A DNA stretch of 64,000 nucleotides from Fratercula arctica (taxonomy: Eukaryota > Chordata > Aves > Charadriiformes > Alcidae), in NCBI GenBank assembly GCA_947846985.1, contig CANTUZ010000003.1:58662096-58726095 (forward strand), written 5' to 3'. The notes below the pieces were generated by a model. The model saw nothing but the letters and a program-made list of their open reading frames with translations, ran no database searches and was not told where the DNA came from. The stretch's first letter is position 1; every line of letters begins with the position of its first letter. The position numbers and the translations under genes were made by a program. Below are positions 19,031 through 32,216 of the stretch, piece after piece.

Positions 19031-21779
19031 TTTTCCACCAACTGGAAACAAAAAATCCACCTTTGATAAAGTAACAGAGAATGCTGGCAGGTCAGATCAA
19101 ATTAACAGGTCTATAGACCAGAGATCACATTTCCTTCTCCTTCTGTAAGTAATGCTCACTAGCCCACAGCCGTGCTGTTCTAGCCACAATTTATTAGATT
19201 CATTTGTTTTGTGAAAGGATGTAATTCTGCTAAAACACCATCCATTCAATGAGTCAAAAAGAAATAAACTAGTAACATGCATGTGGAAAAACACAGCGAG
19301 CACACAGACACTCCATCAATAAAAAGATGCAAGGCTGAGCAAATAAGTTTATTTAGCATTTCACTTGTTTTCAGATAACACAGCAAGATTTGGACAAGAT
19401 GACATGTCTTGCATTTCCTTACATAATAATTCACCACCTGTGAAACTTAATGAACCTCTGTACAGACTAGATGGAAGTTATGCATCTGAACTGCTAATGA
19501 ACTCCCAGCCATAAACCCTTACGCACTGGGTACAAAAAGTTATATATTTATAGCTTACCTCAGAGAGATCTTGTTACTTTGTAACTGTTGCATACGGCAG
19601 AACGTCTCTGTTAAATTATAAATTAACACTTGCCTATATTAACAAATATATTTATGTCAGAATTATTTTGAGCGCTGTAAACGTGCATCAGATTCAACTA
19701 ATTGTCAGTGAATGTCACCACAAAATCTGGAATACAGTTGGCTCTCTAGCACTTCACTTTGGTACTCAAGTAAAATACAAAATCACTAACGTTCTAGTGT
19801 TAATGGATTTACTATTTGTTTACTGTGCAAGAATAAATTCCAAACATGGTCTGCAAGCTTTGTGTGTGCACGCATAATTTTTGTTAAAACAAAAGTTTCA
19901 CAAAAAGGTTTAACTTAGTGGGTTTTGGGGGGTGGGTGTCGCCAAGATTTTGCTTTCCGTCATCTTAACCTTTACTTGTAACGAATTGATGACCAGCCTG
20001 TCAAACTTCACCCACAGCAGAATGGTCTGACACGCAACATCATATTTACTTATGCCATGCAGACAAGATACATGCAAACAAGCGTAGGTAATAAATATTT
20101 AGTACCCACGTCACATACCCATCAGAAACTAAAACTGCTTCCCTGTGCGTCCCAAGAGTTCATGTTATCATTCCTCACGCATGCCAAAGGCTGTTGTCAT
20201 GTTCGTCCTGAGCACAGTTCTGCCTCTGTAGTGACAGCTTTACATCCTCTCCCCCTGCTCCCTGCAAACTGACAGGAATCCTATTTAGCTGCATTAAGAA
20301 CAAATGAGCTGGGTTGGGAAGGATCCAAACTCAGTCTCAGTCTGAAGCAGTTGGACCAAATGGTGCGTTTTATTAAAATAACATCTGCAAGATTCCTCTT
20401 TTCTATGTACTGTAAGGTGGAAGTTAGTCCTACTGAACAGCAGGTTAAAAAAAAGTGCTTGTATCGTACAAACTATTGACACAGAGTCTTGTTCATAAAT
20501 CCCAGCCAGTAGGTCATGTCTCAAATCATTAGAGTACAACTGTCCTTCCCCAGTGGAAGGTGGTTTACACCATCCACCTTTGTTATTCACTGGCTAGTCG
20601 GCCAAGAAACAAACAAAAATCACCATCTATGAATAATATGAACATAGCCATGTTAGGTAAAAGGATGAACACAACTGTAATTTTTTTTTTTTTTTTTATA
20701 AGGGATTAAAGCGTTTTTCCACACCTATCCATGGCTTCCAGTAAGGCTTAGTCCTAAACCAGGATTTCAGACTATTTTGACCAGGATATTTCAAGAAAGC
20801 ACTCTGTAATTAGCAAATGGCTAATAAGGCAGTGAGAGATTATTCACACAAAACTTTTTACATCCATGCTTTGTAAATTATGTATTTTCTCCCCCATCTG
20901 CAGAAGGGTCCTTTCAGTATACATTTTTATATGCGGTAATTGGTCACCTCCTACGGGTGAAACACACCCGGGGAGACTAAAGATTTAGCCGTTCTTAAAA
21001 GGATTGAGTGCATTTTTCGGTAGGTTTACAGAAACTGCAAAATAAGTTAACCTAAGCACTCCTTTTTTGGAGAGAAAAAAAAAAAAGTAGGAATTTAAAC
21101 TAACTTTAATGTTATGGTGGTAAAACATCGATTATTTATTACCATAAAGATAAGCTTTTTTACTCCCATTTCACAGGGGGTAGCTGATACTCGCATAAGT
21201 CCTTCACTGCACTGCATTTTAAGAAATATTGCCTCTATTGGAAATAGATAACAACAATAGTCTGTTTTGATTATGCTCGTCAGAGTTCAAAAGCGCATCT
21301 GCTCCGATGACTGCTCAAAGCTTCGTATTAGGCAGTTATTGTTTTTTTCTCAAGGGAATTGTTTTTTTCTAACTGGCAGAATAGTAGCATATTTTAAAAC
21401 AAAATAAGTAAAAAAAAACCCAACACCAAAATACTAGAAAGTCGAGGGTGTCACGGAAAAAAGAAGGAGGGATGAAAAAGACAGACAAGTTTGTTCAATT
21501 AAAAAAAAAAAAAAAGGATACAAAAAGGAAAAAAACAGGTTTTTGATAATGACTGTTAGAGACTACTGTGGAGAATTGCATTAAGAACCCCTGGCATTTA
21601 GTCTTTAGATCACAAAGCAAGGGGGGGAGGAGAAAAAGTTTCTCCTACGTTTGCAGACACATGGACGTTTCCTGTAGATAAATTGCACAGGCCATGCAAA
21701 TGCTACATGGAAGCCGGTGCAGTTTTGCCATCCCTCGCTAAGCGGGAGGGCGATAAAAATCTCTTCTTGTAGGAGTTGC

Positions 21780-22970
21780 TCGGGAGGGCTGTGTGTTCGG
21801 AGCTCGGGAGCGCCGCAGAAGACGGCGAAATCCACCCTTTGATCCCCGGCAGGCACCTTCCCGGCTCCCGCCGCTCCTTCCCGCCCTCCCCGCGGCAGCG
21901 GGGCCCTCGCACCTCCAACCCACCCCGGGCGCCGCCGTCCCTCCGCCCGCCCGGTGCAGCTCCGGCGCCACTCCGGAGGGCTCACGCTTAAACAAGCCGC
22001 GGCGGAGACTTGGAAGCGGAGGCGGCGGGGCCCCGGGAAAAGCCCTCACCACCCCACCGGAGAGGCGACCGCCCCGTCAGGCGCCCGGGCGCGGGCAGCC
22101 CCCAACGGCCAGCGCCGGGCGGGCCCCGGCACGGCCCCACAGAGCGTCCTCTCCCCCCACCTCCCAACCCCATGCCCTGCTTACCGGCTTCGGCATTTTG
22201 AGGGTTGCTGGTGCTTCTCCTGCTCCCCAGGCAAACGTTCACGCAGCGGCTGCCTCGCCTCAGCCGAGCGCCCTTGTGAGGAGGAGGAGGTGAGAGAGGG
22301 AGGAGGAGGAAAGAGCCGCTCCCGGCCACGGCGGCAGCACAGCCCGCAAGTGCAGCGCCGGCCGCCCGGCGGCGGTTAAGTACGCAGGTGGGGCCGCCGC
22401 GGTGACTCACCACCGCCGGCCATTACCCGCCGCTCCCCTCTGGCGCTTTCCGAGCGCGGCACCAGGCCTCGCCCGGCTCCGCCGGGCACCCCCGCCGGCC
22501 TCGCCGTCCGCCGGGGCGCGGTGGGGGGGGGGGACCCAGGTCCGCAGCCCCCAGCCCCCGTGGGGTGAGAGGCACGAACCGCTGGGCAACAGGTGCCGGT
22601 GGGACGGGGGCGGCGGCCCGGCAACGTGGTAGGCACAGACGAGCGACGGTGGGGCCTCTTTGGGTCGTCTCTCCTCCGTGTTTCCCCTCCCCGCCCCCGG
22701 GGAGACCCTCACTCCCACCGCCCTGCCCAGCGCAACATGGCTGCCGGGGCCAGCCCGCCGCCGCGCCCGCACCTGCCCCTGCCGCCGCCGCCAGCCGGGC
22801 AGGGCCCCGCCCGGTGCGGCGGGCACGGCGCTTGCCAAGGCGGAGGATGGCTCGGGGAACGGTGTCCGGCACCGGGGAAGGAGAAGAGTCTGAGGGGGCT
22901 CATCCAGTCGCTTGCTGCCCCTCCTGTCAGCCCCGGGACGGGGGAATGGCTTACCGGCGTTTCTTGTGAT
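21780..22970 (-). promoter_or_regulatory. EZR: EZR CpG-island promoter and 5' UTR
   Basis: CpG density and G+C rise abruptly at about 21780 and fall again near 22970. The EZR start codon lies inside the island at 22194-22196 on the minus strand. The 5' UTR therefore reads from higher coordinates, probably starting somewhere in 22250-22450. There is no clear TATA box in the expected place; GC boxes and GGAGG/GAGGAGG tracts dominate (for example around 22279-22313), which fits a broad housekeeping-type promoter. Several open frames of over 100 residues on both strands are compositional (Pro/Arg/Gly/Ala-rich) and should not be read as genes. Islands of this kind often fire in both directions; see the candidate plus-strand exon at 23034. 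Confidence 0.85.
22185..22196 (-). CDS. EZR: Ezrin, start codon and coding exon 1 (MPKP)
   Basis: On the minus strand, ATG CCG AAG CCG is followed directly by a GTAAGC donor. This gives M-P-K-P, the N-terminus of ezrin and radixin, split after the fourth codon in phase 0, and exon 2 begins INVRV in the same phase. The start has A at -3, an acceptable initiation context. The exon is too short to be found by open-frame length and was located from the protein junction and the splice signal. The 5' UTR continues upstream (higher coordinates) into the CpG island. Whether a further non-coding exon exists cannot be decided from the sequence. Confidence 0.93.
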
Positions 22971-23033
22971 GAGAGGCACTGGCATGTCTTTTGTTTTATT
23001 GCGAGTCTGTAATAGTCGGTGTGTTTCTTGCAG

Positions 23034-23209
23034 TCCAAAGCTGGGAGATACGATTACTTAACCAAACACGGGATTGTTTGATGTAGTAAAGCATGCTTGC
23101 AGCTACGGCAGCAAGAGAGAAAAGTTTGAAAATCCATCTCAACTCAGAAACTAGAAAGCAGAGTACATTCAGCTGGCCCCAATCTTTCATCAAGACCAAA
23201 AAAGATCAT
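23034..23209 (+). ncRNA. Candidate exon of a transcript divergent from EZR
   Basis: A pyrimidine-leaning tract ending TGTTTCTTGCAG (to 23033) and a near-consensus donor GTAAGT (from 23210) frame a 176-nt segment just outside the EZR CpG island, on the strand opposite EZR. CpG-island promoters often give divergent, mostly non-coding transcripts. No conserved open frame runs through it, and the first exon would have to lie in the island without an obvious single donor. This rests on splice signals alone. Confidence 0.22.
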
Positions 23210-23226
23210 GTAAGTAGCCTAACAAT

Positions 23227-23731
23227 TTATAGGGATACAAAGATGACAAAGTCTGCGTCTCTGCCCCTTGTTCCTTCTCCCTCTTCATTGACGAACACAG
23301 TGCTGCAGATGAAGTATCCATCAGCTCCGTAGGAGCTGGTGGCCTCCCACAGCATCTCATCGCTTGGCTGGTCGCAACAGCACATTGTATTTACATAGTC
23401 ATGGGCAACGGCCTGTAGGACGCAGCTCTTCTGCTGTGCTGGCAATGGCATGTAGCTGAGCTGTGGGATTAAAGAAATCACAGAGCCTGTACCCACGCTG
23501 CTGCCTGCAACATCCCCGCTTCAAGCAGCGCCTGGCTCTTGGGTCAGAAAAGGCATAGGACATGAACAGGGAGGCACAGAACAAGGCAAATAACAACCCA
23601 GTAAATGAAAAATATACAGGGCAGTGGAGAGCCTGGGAAACGTCAAGGGATGGTGACAAAAAGGACAGCTCTAACAACACAGTTCCTGCATTGGAGAAGT
23701 TCCAAATGGTGTCTTCCCCCACAGAGTCCAC
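23227..23731 (-). other. Two overlapping unrecognised minus-strand frames
   Basis: One frame (23399-23731, 110 codons) holds a hydrophobic segment (VYFSFTGLLFALFCASLF) followed by a basic Cys-containing stretch (RARRCLKRGCC). A second frame (23227-23496) overlaps it in another phase and is Cys-rich in the middle. Together they could be a frame-shifted relic of a small membrane protein just upstream of EZR, or chance. I do not recognise a family, and no splice pattern or start supports expression. Confidence 0.12.
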
Positions 23732-26700
23732 TCAGGAGCAATTGGTAGTGCCACAGTAAAACCAAAGAATCATTACTGTGTCAGGTCTGTGCAGAAAGCC
23801 AAGTCAGAGGCTGAGAGAATTCACGGTTACGTTCCTTTCCTGTTGCATGATCCTCGGGGATTAGAGGAGGCCTTACTGTCAAAATGGAGCCATGAGGGCA
23901 GCAGCTGGCAAGAGCAGGTGAGTAGTCTAAGCTGAACAGATTCTAAGCAAAGGGCCATGGCATCAAACATCTTTGGGAAACAGATACGGCCTCTGTTTTC
24001 AGATGAAACAATTCCACTGAGATTTACTTGGATCAGGTTAATTTAACAAAATATGATTTGTGAGGAGGCTTTCTATGCTCTTCTGTTAAGCAATAAGTTT
24101 ATGTTGGGATTCGTGCCTTATTCAGTAGGATAATGCTGGAGATGGACCAGACCAGATTATCACAGTGTTTTGGGTAGACTGCCAAGCACAAGGAACAACT
24201 GTTTCAAGTAAGCAGTGCTGTAAGAACCCAGCTTTTGCAGCTCTCACTCAGAACCCTAACTGGCATTCGTGGATTTTTCTGGGGGGTGGAAAAGGATAGA
24301 GATGAGATATTTTCATTCCTTAGTCTTAAAATCCAGATTTTGGGTGTGATTGGAAAAAGAAAAGCCAAACCAAGCATATGTGTCTGCATACCCCAGAAAC
24401 AGGGTATTGCACAGACCTAATGGGAAGTCCATTTCCATCCTGTGAGATTTCCATTCCCAAAATCCTTTCCTGTCCATAGCTCAACATGGGTTTAGAGACA
24501 TCACCCTGGGGCTCCATGTTTGAGTAATTCCACGTCAGAACGATGCCTCATTTAATAAATCATAATCTCTTCAATGTCTTGAATCAGTCAGGTAAGTATT
24601 TGTTTCCATATGATAGTTATATATGCAAGCTTAAACCCCCCCTTTTTTTTTACACTTACCATTGCTTCCTAACCACACAGACCTAGAGGCAAAAGGAATT
24701 TTGGTGACTAATAAATAAGTGTGGCAACATACAATCTTTAGGTTCCTGTTTGCCACAGCACATAACCTTGTGCCATTCTCCCATAATCACCTGCAATACA
24801 TGGGGAAAGGTAGATACCTCAAAGGTATCCATAACTACCAGCTTACTCAACGCCGCTCCACCTAAAACCAACCACCATGAACATGCTGAGCTTACACACG
24901 CAGAATTGTCTTCAGTGGAAGGAACCAGAACAACCGCCAGCTTGGAGCATAAATTAGAGACCCTTCACCTCCTTCTTGGGCTTTTGCCGCCTTCTAGGTG
25001 CATTTTCAAACCTTGGCTGCAGAGCATGGTGCCTTATTAGACACTCAGTTAGGTGGGGGTATCAGGGTGTCTTTGTTGCAGTAAGAAAGTTTCTTCTATA
25101 GCTGGGTCCCTGAGCTCTTTATGTTTCTCTCCCCACCTCCCCCTCAAACGGATAAGACAGTATATAATTCCTCCCTTTTATACAGAAGCCCACTCATCCT
25201 TTGCAGATGCAGTACAACTAGTCTAGCTCCCCTCTCCTCCAGAGGGGGGATGAAAGCCTTCAGCTCTCTGCCTTTCTTTAGAGTGTCCTGACAGTCAGCA
25301 TATTGAATTTTTGGAGCATGGACATCGTGTAATATCGAGAAGCATCATCTGTGAACGCTTACAGACTGAAACTCCTTTGAAGCCATTGGAGCGGGCATGA
25401 AATGGGTGCAAAGCAATCAACCCCCATCAAGCCAGCCTGGGGCAGGAATATATATATATGAAAAAAAACCAGACACAAATATAGAAGCTAGGGAAATTTT
25501 CACATGAAAAATCTATGGAACTTGGTTACTTCTAGATTTAGGCATTAGCTAAACAATAGAGAGCTTTTATAGCCACCCTCACTACAGCATCTCCAGTCAG
25601 ACCTCACAAATAAGCATAAGACCGAAATCAAAATGAAGCCTTTAAGTTACAGGATTAAGATCTGCTCTGATCCAGCACTTATTCTTAACCTGCTTTATTA
25701 AGAGGATAGCATTACTAGCAATTTACAGGAATTACGAAGGCAGAGGAGGTGATGAAAGGATCTCAATTGCTCAGCAGGTCAGTAGCAGAACCTAGTTTCT
25801 GTTTTGTTTTCTGTAACAGTTCCTGTACCTTACTGACCCCTAACCAAACTGTGCGTTGTCATCCTCATCAAGCCTGCCATCCCTGTTTTAAAGAGAAGAC
25901 CCATTTAATTTTCCTATTCTACTTTAATCTGTAATAACATTCCAACTTGATGTGAAACATTTATGAATTCCAAGTATTTGCCATAATTTGCTCAAGCAAA
26001 TCCTATCACTATAAAGTGGCTTTTGCTTAACAGGCTCAGTGCCAGCCAGTTTTTAGTCAATGTAAAACTTCCTAAGCTGGATCATCTCGGAAATGGGAAA
26101 CATGGAACCCTGTGCCCTAAAAACACCATTCGTGGTCGCTCACACAAAATGAACAGTCTCAACAAGAGGCAGCCTTGAACTCCTTGTTTCTCTACATAGA
26201 AAGCTTCACCCAGGTTTAGGATTTTTGGCAAGGCATAGCTGGAAGAGTTTTGCAGCATCTCTGCTGGTTCATTTGCCATTTTAGTCTGGGGCTTTTTTAC
26301 TAACTGGAAATCTATAGTAGCTAAGTCTGTCCTATTAACAGCTCACAGACTGTGCATTTAGTATAGCAGTTAAAAGAGAGGACATTCAGTATAGAGGTTA
26401 AAAGAAAGGATGCCACATTCTGCGCCGTGTTGTACAGATTTAATGAGATTTGCCCTCATTGAGGACAGTCAAGAGGATGATTTTCTTTGTCAATTGAAAG
26501 AACTGTAGGAGGAAAAAGAACCACATGGGTTTTTTTGACAATAGCTTCTTTTTCATTGTTGTGTGACGGAATAGGCAGTTTATTCCCCATTGCAGTTTCT
26601 GAAATTTTGGCATGATAATTCCTGAAATGTCAGACTTCAGGAAGAGTGGCCAAGGACCTGCAGAGTTCTATTTCTGTCTGCACTGAGAGCTGCTTTCCCA

Positions 26701-29700
26701 CTACCCACACTGAGCTTATTGAAAACCTGATGAATTCAGGTCAGAGTTGACCAGGATCTATTTGACAAAGCACTGTTGACATTCTCTGAGTTTCTTTTGA
26801 AGGGGATATACGAGTGCAAAGCTTGTGCCTCATTTTCAGTTGTTCCTAAATGAGAAGCTGCTGCCAAGTTCAGTTAATGGGTTTTTTTTCCAGTAAGCAT
26901 GGATTCCCACAAGTTTACTTTGTACTAGCAAATGGTTAGGTGGTTTCAGGCCTGCAAATAAATCTCATTATATGATCCAGTGGTTACATGCTGGAAGGCC
27001 CTTATCTTTGCATTAATTTTATTTTCCAGCTGCACCCCCAAGCGTTCCTTGGGATTACCTGACCCTTTGATTGATCATCATGGAGCCCTATGGGGACACG
27101 CTAGGTTATGAAGAAATGTATATATAATGAAGTTCATGAAGGATTATTTTAAAATGTGGTAAGAAGGAAAAAGAAGCAGACAAGACTTGAAGCTTTTATC
27201 TGGTTTGTTCTTACCCATCATCAAAAGAGAGAAAAGCTCAAAGGAAGATTATGTTTCTTCTCCTCAGCAAAAATTCTGAAAAGTTCCAAGGCCAGTTAGC
27301 TTTCGGCTCCCATGAGAGTTGTCTTAGTAATAACTCTGGTAACACATTCTTCACTCGTCTTCCATAGGAAACTTTCACAGGGAGTGATGCAGAGTGTGCA
27401 ATAAAATCTTCTTGTGGACTGAAACAAAACGTAATGTGGCATTTACATTTGGAGTATGCTGAGACTGAGAGCTTATTTACAATGGATGGGGAAGGCAAGA
27501 CATAGTGATAGGTAAAATATAGATAAGATATTAGTCAAAGTAAAGGCAGGTTTAAACATGCATGTGATCAGGGAAGGAAAATCTATGGTAATCATCTGTG
27601 TAACTGAAATCCACAATGAACTATTGATCTTACCAACAAAAATAAACAAATAGAAAAAGCACTGAGTTTTCTGAATCTATTGAACGAGAACAATCATGTC
27701 ACAAAGCATTGTTTAAAAATGCGTAAAATGACGAATGAAGTTCATGACATACTGAATTTGTGGAGATTATACCACACAGTAAATCCAGCCATGTTTGTTG
27801 AAGACTCAAAGCAAATGGAAACTAGAGGCAACGCAGCTTTTACGTCTCAAAATGAAATAATGATCTTAACGTGTATGATAAGAAAGGAAAGAGGAAGGGA
27901 GTTCCCTTGGTTAAGTAATCTCTATTCCACCTTGATATCTTCCTTTGTGCTTTTTTTATTTGGAGTCTGATTAAAAGCAGAGCTGAGTGCCATATACTGC
28001 AAATGCCCCCTGCAAGCCTGAACTCCTTCTACCAGGACCAGCTCTTTTAGTTTTGTTTTTGTTTTGGTTTGGTTTGGTTTTTTTTTTAACATCAGACTAG
28101 AGATGTATAAAGACAGTGTTGACAAAAAAAAGCAGGTCAAGTAATTGTAACTAACTTAGTTCGTGTGCTTCACAAATGGAGCACAGATGTGTGCTTAGAG
28201 CAGGTGTGAGCAGTAAGGAAGGTGGAGGCAAAATAAATGCCCACTGGTTGATAGAGGGAAAAATAATTCATCAGTCTGTGTTCAGGAGGGTTTTTTTTAC
28301 TCAAGGTTGTTTTACAATTATATATGCTGCTGACATTTGTATCACTCTCACTGTGGGAATGAGGCTGTAAGACTTCAAAAAATACAAATAATAAGCTATT
28401 TCAAATTAACTAAGAGTGCCAAAATTCAGAATTTTAGGGCTAAAATAAGATTGTAGAGTTCAATGTACAATTAATGGACATAGAGTACCTTTTCTTTTCC
28501 TGCGATATGATGCTGACTCATACCTTTTAAGATCAGAAAGACCATGTTATTTGACTTTCAGCGTAAACCAAGCTGTTGAGTTTCGCCTGGTGAGTCTCAA
28601 ATCAAGCCTGTAACATTAGAAAGGCCTTAAATCCCAGTCTCAAGACTGAATGACAGTGATTCTACCTCCTGTCCAGTTCTCTCCATAGCCAAGTGCTCTT
28701 TCAGTATGAGTTGTGAAAGTTGTTTGCATTGACTGGTACTTGTATTTCTCATTCAATTTCAGAAGATGTGCTATCTAGAATGCAATTTGCAGTTAAATAC
28801 TGAGACAAGATAAAACATTTAGTGTGGCTCTTGCCTCCGCTAAGTCAGTAATAGAATCTGAGCATTACTCTCCAGCTATCAAAATAAAAGACCGTTTTCT
28901 CTTATTTTTCCCTAATTGAAACAGAAAGAATTGCTTGACGCAGAGGTTACTAGATGAAGTTCAGAAGGTCCCAAATATCACTCTAGCCTATTTTTCCACT
29001 CAGTACTGTCTCTTTCAGGTTATCTTCCCATATTTTGCCTAGCCTCATTTAAGTGCTCTACACAACAAGGCCTCCCCGCCTTTGAACATTAGAGATCGGG
29101 TTCATTTTGCAGCATAAGGCTGGTTAGCTTTAACAGCTGCAACCAACAGCAAGAGAAACAGAAAAGACGTAATATTGGTGCTGCTGTTTATTGCTAGTCA
29201 TACATTAGCCCTCCTACTCTGCATCACTTCCCTCTGCTGTAGACAAGAACATTTCTAAGCGCCACGAGGAGCTAAAGTTGTGTCTGCTACACTCGGGCCG
29301 CAGCTGCCCAGCGGCAGTGCAGGCTGCACAGGGAACTCCCAGGGCCGAGCTAGAAGCGAATATACAGTGGAGACTTCTCTTGCAGATAAAGGAGGGTAAT
29401 TTTGACCTTAACATATCAGGAGTAAGACACTAAGCCGGAGTCTGAAGTACAAGAATCCACCTATCTCCTGGGAAATCCTGTTTGCTCTGTGATAACACAA
29501 TAATGCTGAAAACAGGCAGGCACTGATAAAGACGCAAGACCAAATACAAGGCAGGTATAAGCAGGGTGACATTGCTAAACAAAGCAGAACACTGCCTACT
29601 TTCACCAGACTTCAGTTTTAACCCTGATATTTTGCAAGAGTTTAGCTGGAACTGTACCGCAATCAAATATTCATTCATGAGAAAAAGCTATTTGTGTTTC

Positions 29701-31520
29701 ATAGCGAACAGCTCATACACAATTTACAAATGGCTACATATATCCTTAATTAGTTTTCAACAACCCTGCTAAACACTGAGGGCAAACTAAATCCATTTTA
29801 TGTCAAGGCTGCAGATACACAGTCACCTTATCTAATCAGCCTCAGCTGCCTTAAAGCCAGTAACTCAGAAACAAAGAGGCTACCAAACCAAATAACTTCT
29901 GTGAGGCCTCGCTGGAGGAGAAGGGGATCGGGTTGATTGCTGCTCACCTGCCACACTCAGGCATGCAGGCAACCTGAAACAAAGGGAGTTTTCAGTGCTT
30001 CCCAGTGACACACCTAGTTTGTGAAGTAATTACCTCTGACGCATGACACTAAAGATAAACACGGAGTCTTGTAGCATGTTGGCTAGCAACTGAAAACACT
30101 TTGGAAAATAATATCATTATACTACCTTTAAAATAGCAGGTGGATTTCACCTGTTTGCAGCAGGTAACTCAGGACCTAGGTACTAATTGAGTACTACTTC
30201 AGCCTTCAAAATAGAGGTGAAGTGCTGCCTCAGATGTAACCAGGATTTCACGCAGACTTGATTTGCTCCTAGGCAGAACACGGCTCAGCTCAGCATTTCA
30301 CTTACTAATAAGCTGATTAGCTTTTAAAGGTGTCATGATGAATTCTTTGGTCTCTTTTAATAAAAGGCAAATGTAAGATGAGGGGGAAAAGCTATTTGGT
30401 TGCATGTAACATATAACCTTATGATCACCTTCTCATCTGCATGACCTCTCAGCAATTCCCAGCAACCCCTTTGGAGCCAGATTTGTTGGTCCACTGCTTT
30501 GTTTTGACCTTCAAGTGCTTACGGTGTGGGAGGAGAAGGGTGAGGTGCTGCTGGACTCCAGAAGCAGGGTGTTGTGTCCCTCCACCTGGTATCAGTTGAG
30601 GGTGAGGATCTGGTGACTCTGGAGCTGATGGCTCATGAGGTAATTGTTTAATTATCTTGCAGTGGTAAAAACACTGTTGTTGCAGCAATCGGGCATGAAG
30701 TAGAGTTTCTGTATCCTAGAATTTTGTCTGGTTTTCCCAACTATGTCATTTGGCCTTACAGACTTTGCTTCGGGTGGTTTAGCATGAACATATGTCCATT
30801 AGAGACCTTCATAGACTTGCCTTGGATTATCTCCAAAGCCATGCTTAGCTCGATCCTGGATCTGAGAGAGACCGGGAGCACAAGAGCTGGAGACACCTTC
30901 TAGACGTGGCTGAACCATATTGTCCCTAAAGCATGCTACGCTGTTACGTGTGGCATTTTCCTATAAGCAAGCGGGCTGCCCTGTCTTGTTCTCCCTGACC
31001 ATGGTCTGCCCACCAGGGCAGATGGAGAGTGAGGTGAAAGTACAACATCAGCTACGGCCTTTTGCAGAATTCAGTTTTAAGGCCAAATCCTGTTAGTGCT
31101 TGGGATGTTGCTACAACAAGGGCTTCACAGTAGGCCATACTGGCTAACACGGGCCTGTTTCTGACACAGTGTGTTGAAGAGCAGTCACCCCAGGCATGGC
31201 CTCAGTTCAGTCTCTAGGTGCTCTGGGCCTAGGGCCACGAGTGGCTTCTTGTCTACCCTCCGAGGGGAAACTGGTCTTTGCGAAAGCCTGCGAGAAGTGC
31301 TCGGCCCACTCCATGCAGACATGGCAGGCCAGCTCTGTGGGGCAGTTTCCCTGCCCAGCCCTCCACAGCTGCTCTGCCAGGCAGGACAGCGGCACAGAGT
31401 GGGGAAACGGAGAGTCCTGGCTGCTGGCCTAGCTTCCCTTCACCTGCCTGACGTGGTGGGCCAGGAACACGCCAAAAGGGCCTTAGAGACGACAATGAAA
31501 CAGGGTGTGTATGTGCAGCT

Positions 31521-31570
31521 GATTCATGGGGTGGAGGAACAGCTGGATGTGTTGCAAGGAAAGCCACTGG
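31521..31570 (+). repeat. 50-bp unit, copy 1 of 2
   Basis: It begins with 16 bases (GATTCATGGGGTGGAG) that recur exactly at 32167. Over about 50 bases the two copies agree at roughly three quarters of positions with one gap. The spacing is 646 bp in direct orientation. The unit may be part of an unidentified repeat or an old local duplication. Confidence 0.5.
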
Positions 31571-32166
31571 TCTCATAGGCAGGGACCCTCCACGATGCAG
31601 ATGTGGCTCAGGGGCATCCTGGAGATCTGCGCCTAAGGTGCTCCCAGAAAGCAATGTGGACAGGACTAATAAAAGCAAAAAAACCTACCCTCTAGCAATA
31701 CAGCATTTTTTCCAGTTGTGTTCAAATTGATGGGAACTCTCCTCATCCCTTCAGGAGGCTGTCCCATAAGCAAGCAATGTCACAGCAAGGAATAATTTTC
31801 TACCATGTTATCTTTCCTGGTATCTAAATGTGCTCCTTCCCTGCATTGCTCTCAATACCCTCCACCCCTGTCGCCTGAAATAACTGCTCACTCATCACTG
31901 TAGTGGGTTTAGCCATGCTGTACAGATCCAGAGAGATAAGAAACAATATTCTCTAGATAACAGTGCAGACTTGCACAAAGTTCTTTCTTGTCTCAGAGTT
32001 CAGTCTGCACCCTTATTTGAAAAAAAAAAAAAAAAAAGGAATGTAACAAACCCCTCCACTTTACAGGAATTACCTTAAAATGCAGCACACAATATCATGA
32101 GTGCAGTGCTAAGGACTTTTGAAATAGTGGTGGTGTTTCAAGTAAGATTTCTTTGCAAAGAAATGT

Positions 32167-32216
32167 GATTCATGGGGTGGAGTAATGGCTGGACATGCCT
32201 GCAAAGAAAGTCACCG
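32167..32216 (+). repeat. 50-bp unit, copy 2 of 2
   Basis: This is the second, direct copy of the unit at 31521. The first 16 bases are identical; the remainder diverges mainly by transitions (C/T, A/G), as expected of an old duplication. Confidence 0.5.

Larger units (their letters stand above)
4725..22184 (-). other. EZR: EZR intron 1 (about 17.5 kb)
   Basis: The intron runs from the donor after MPKP (GTAAGC on the minus strand) to the acceptor before exon 2. It is AT-rich with many short random open frames, none of which I recognise. Contents that can be named are an A/C-rich low-complexity patch at 5571-5672, a T run near 12218-12239, a C18 run at 17291-17308, an ancient CR1 relic at about 18144-19030, and a T run near 20681-20698. 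CpG content rises sharply after 21780, where the promoter island begins. A long first intron is common in ERM genes and may hold enhancers, but no specific element can be assigned by eye. Confidence 0.8.

Noticed and set aside
22407..22985. 192-codon minus-strand frame and several others over 100 codons in the EZR CpG island
   Set aside because: They are rich in Pro, Arg, Gly and Ala, overlap one another on both strands and lack known motifs. GC-rich DNA has few stop codons, so such frames are expected.
31440..31578. Plus-strand frame reading DVVGQEHAKRALE, reminiscent of an AAA+ ATPase motif
   Set aside because: No Walker A or B follows, the frame stops within 35 codons, there is no splice context, and part of it overlaps the 50-bp repeated unit. 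It is a chance resemblance.
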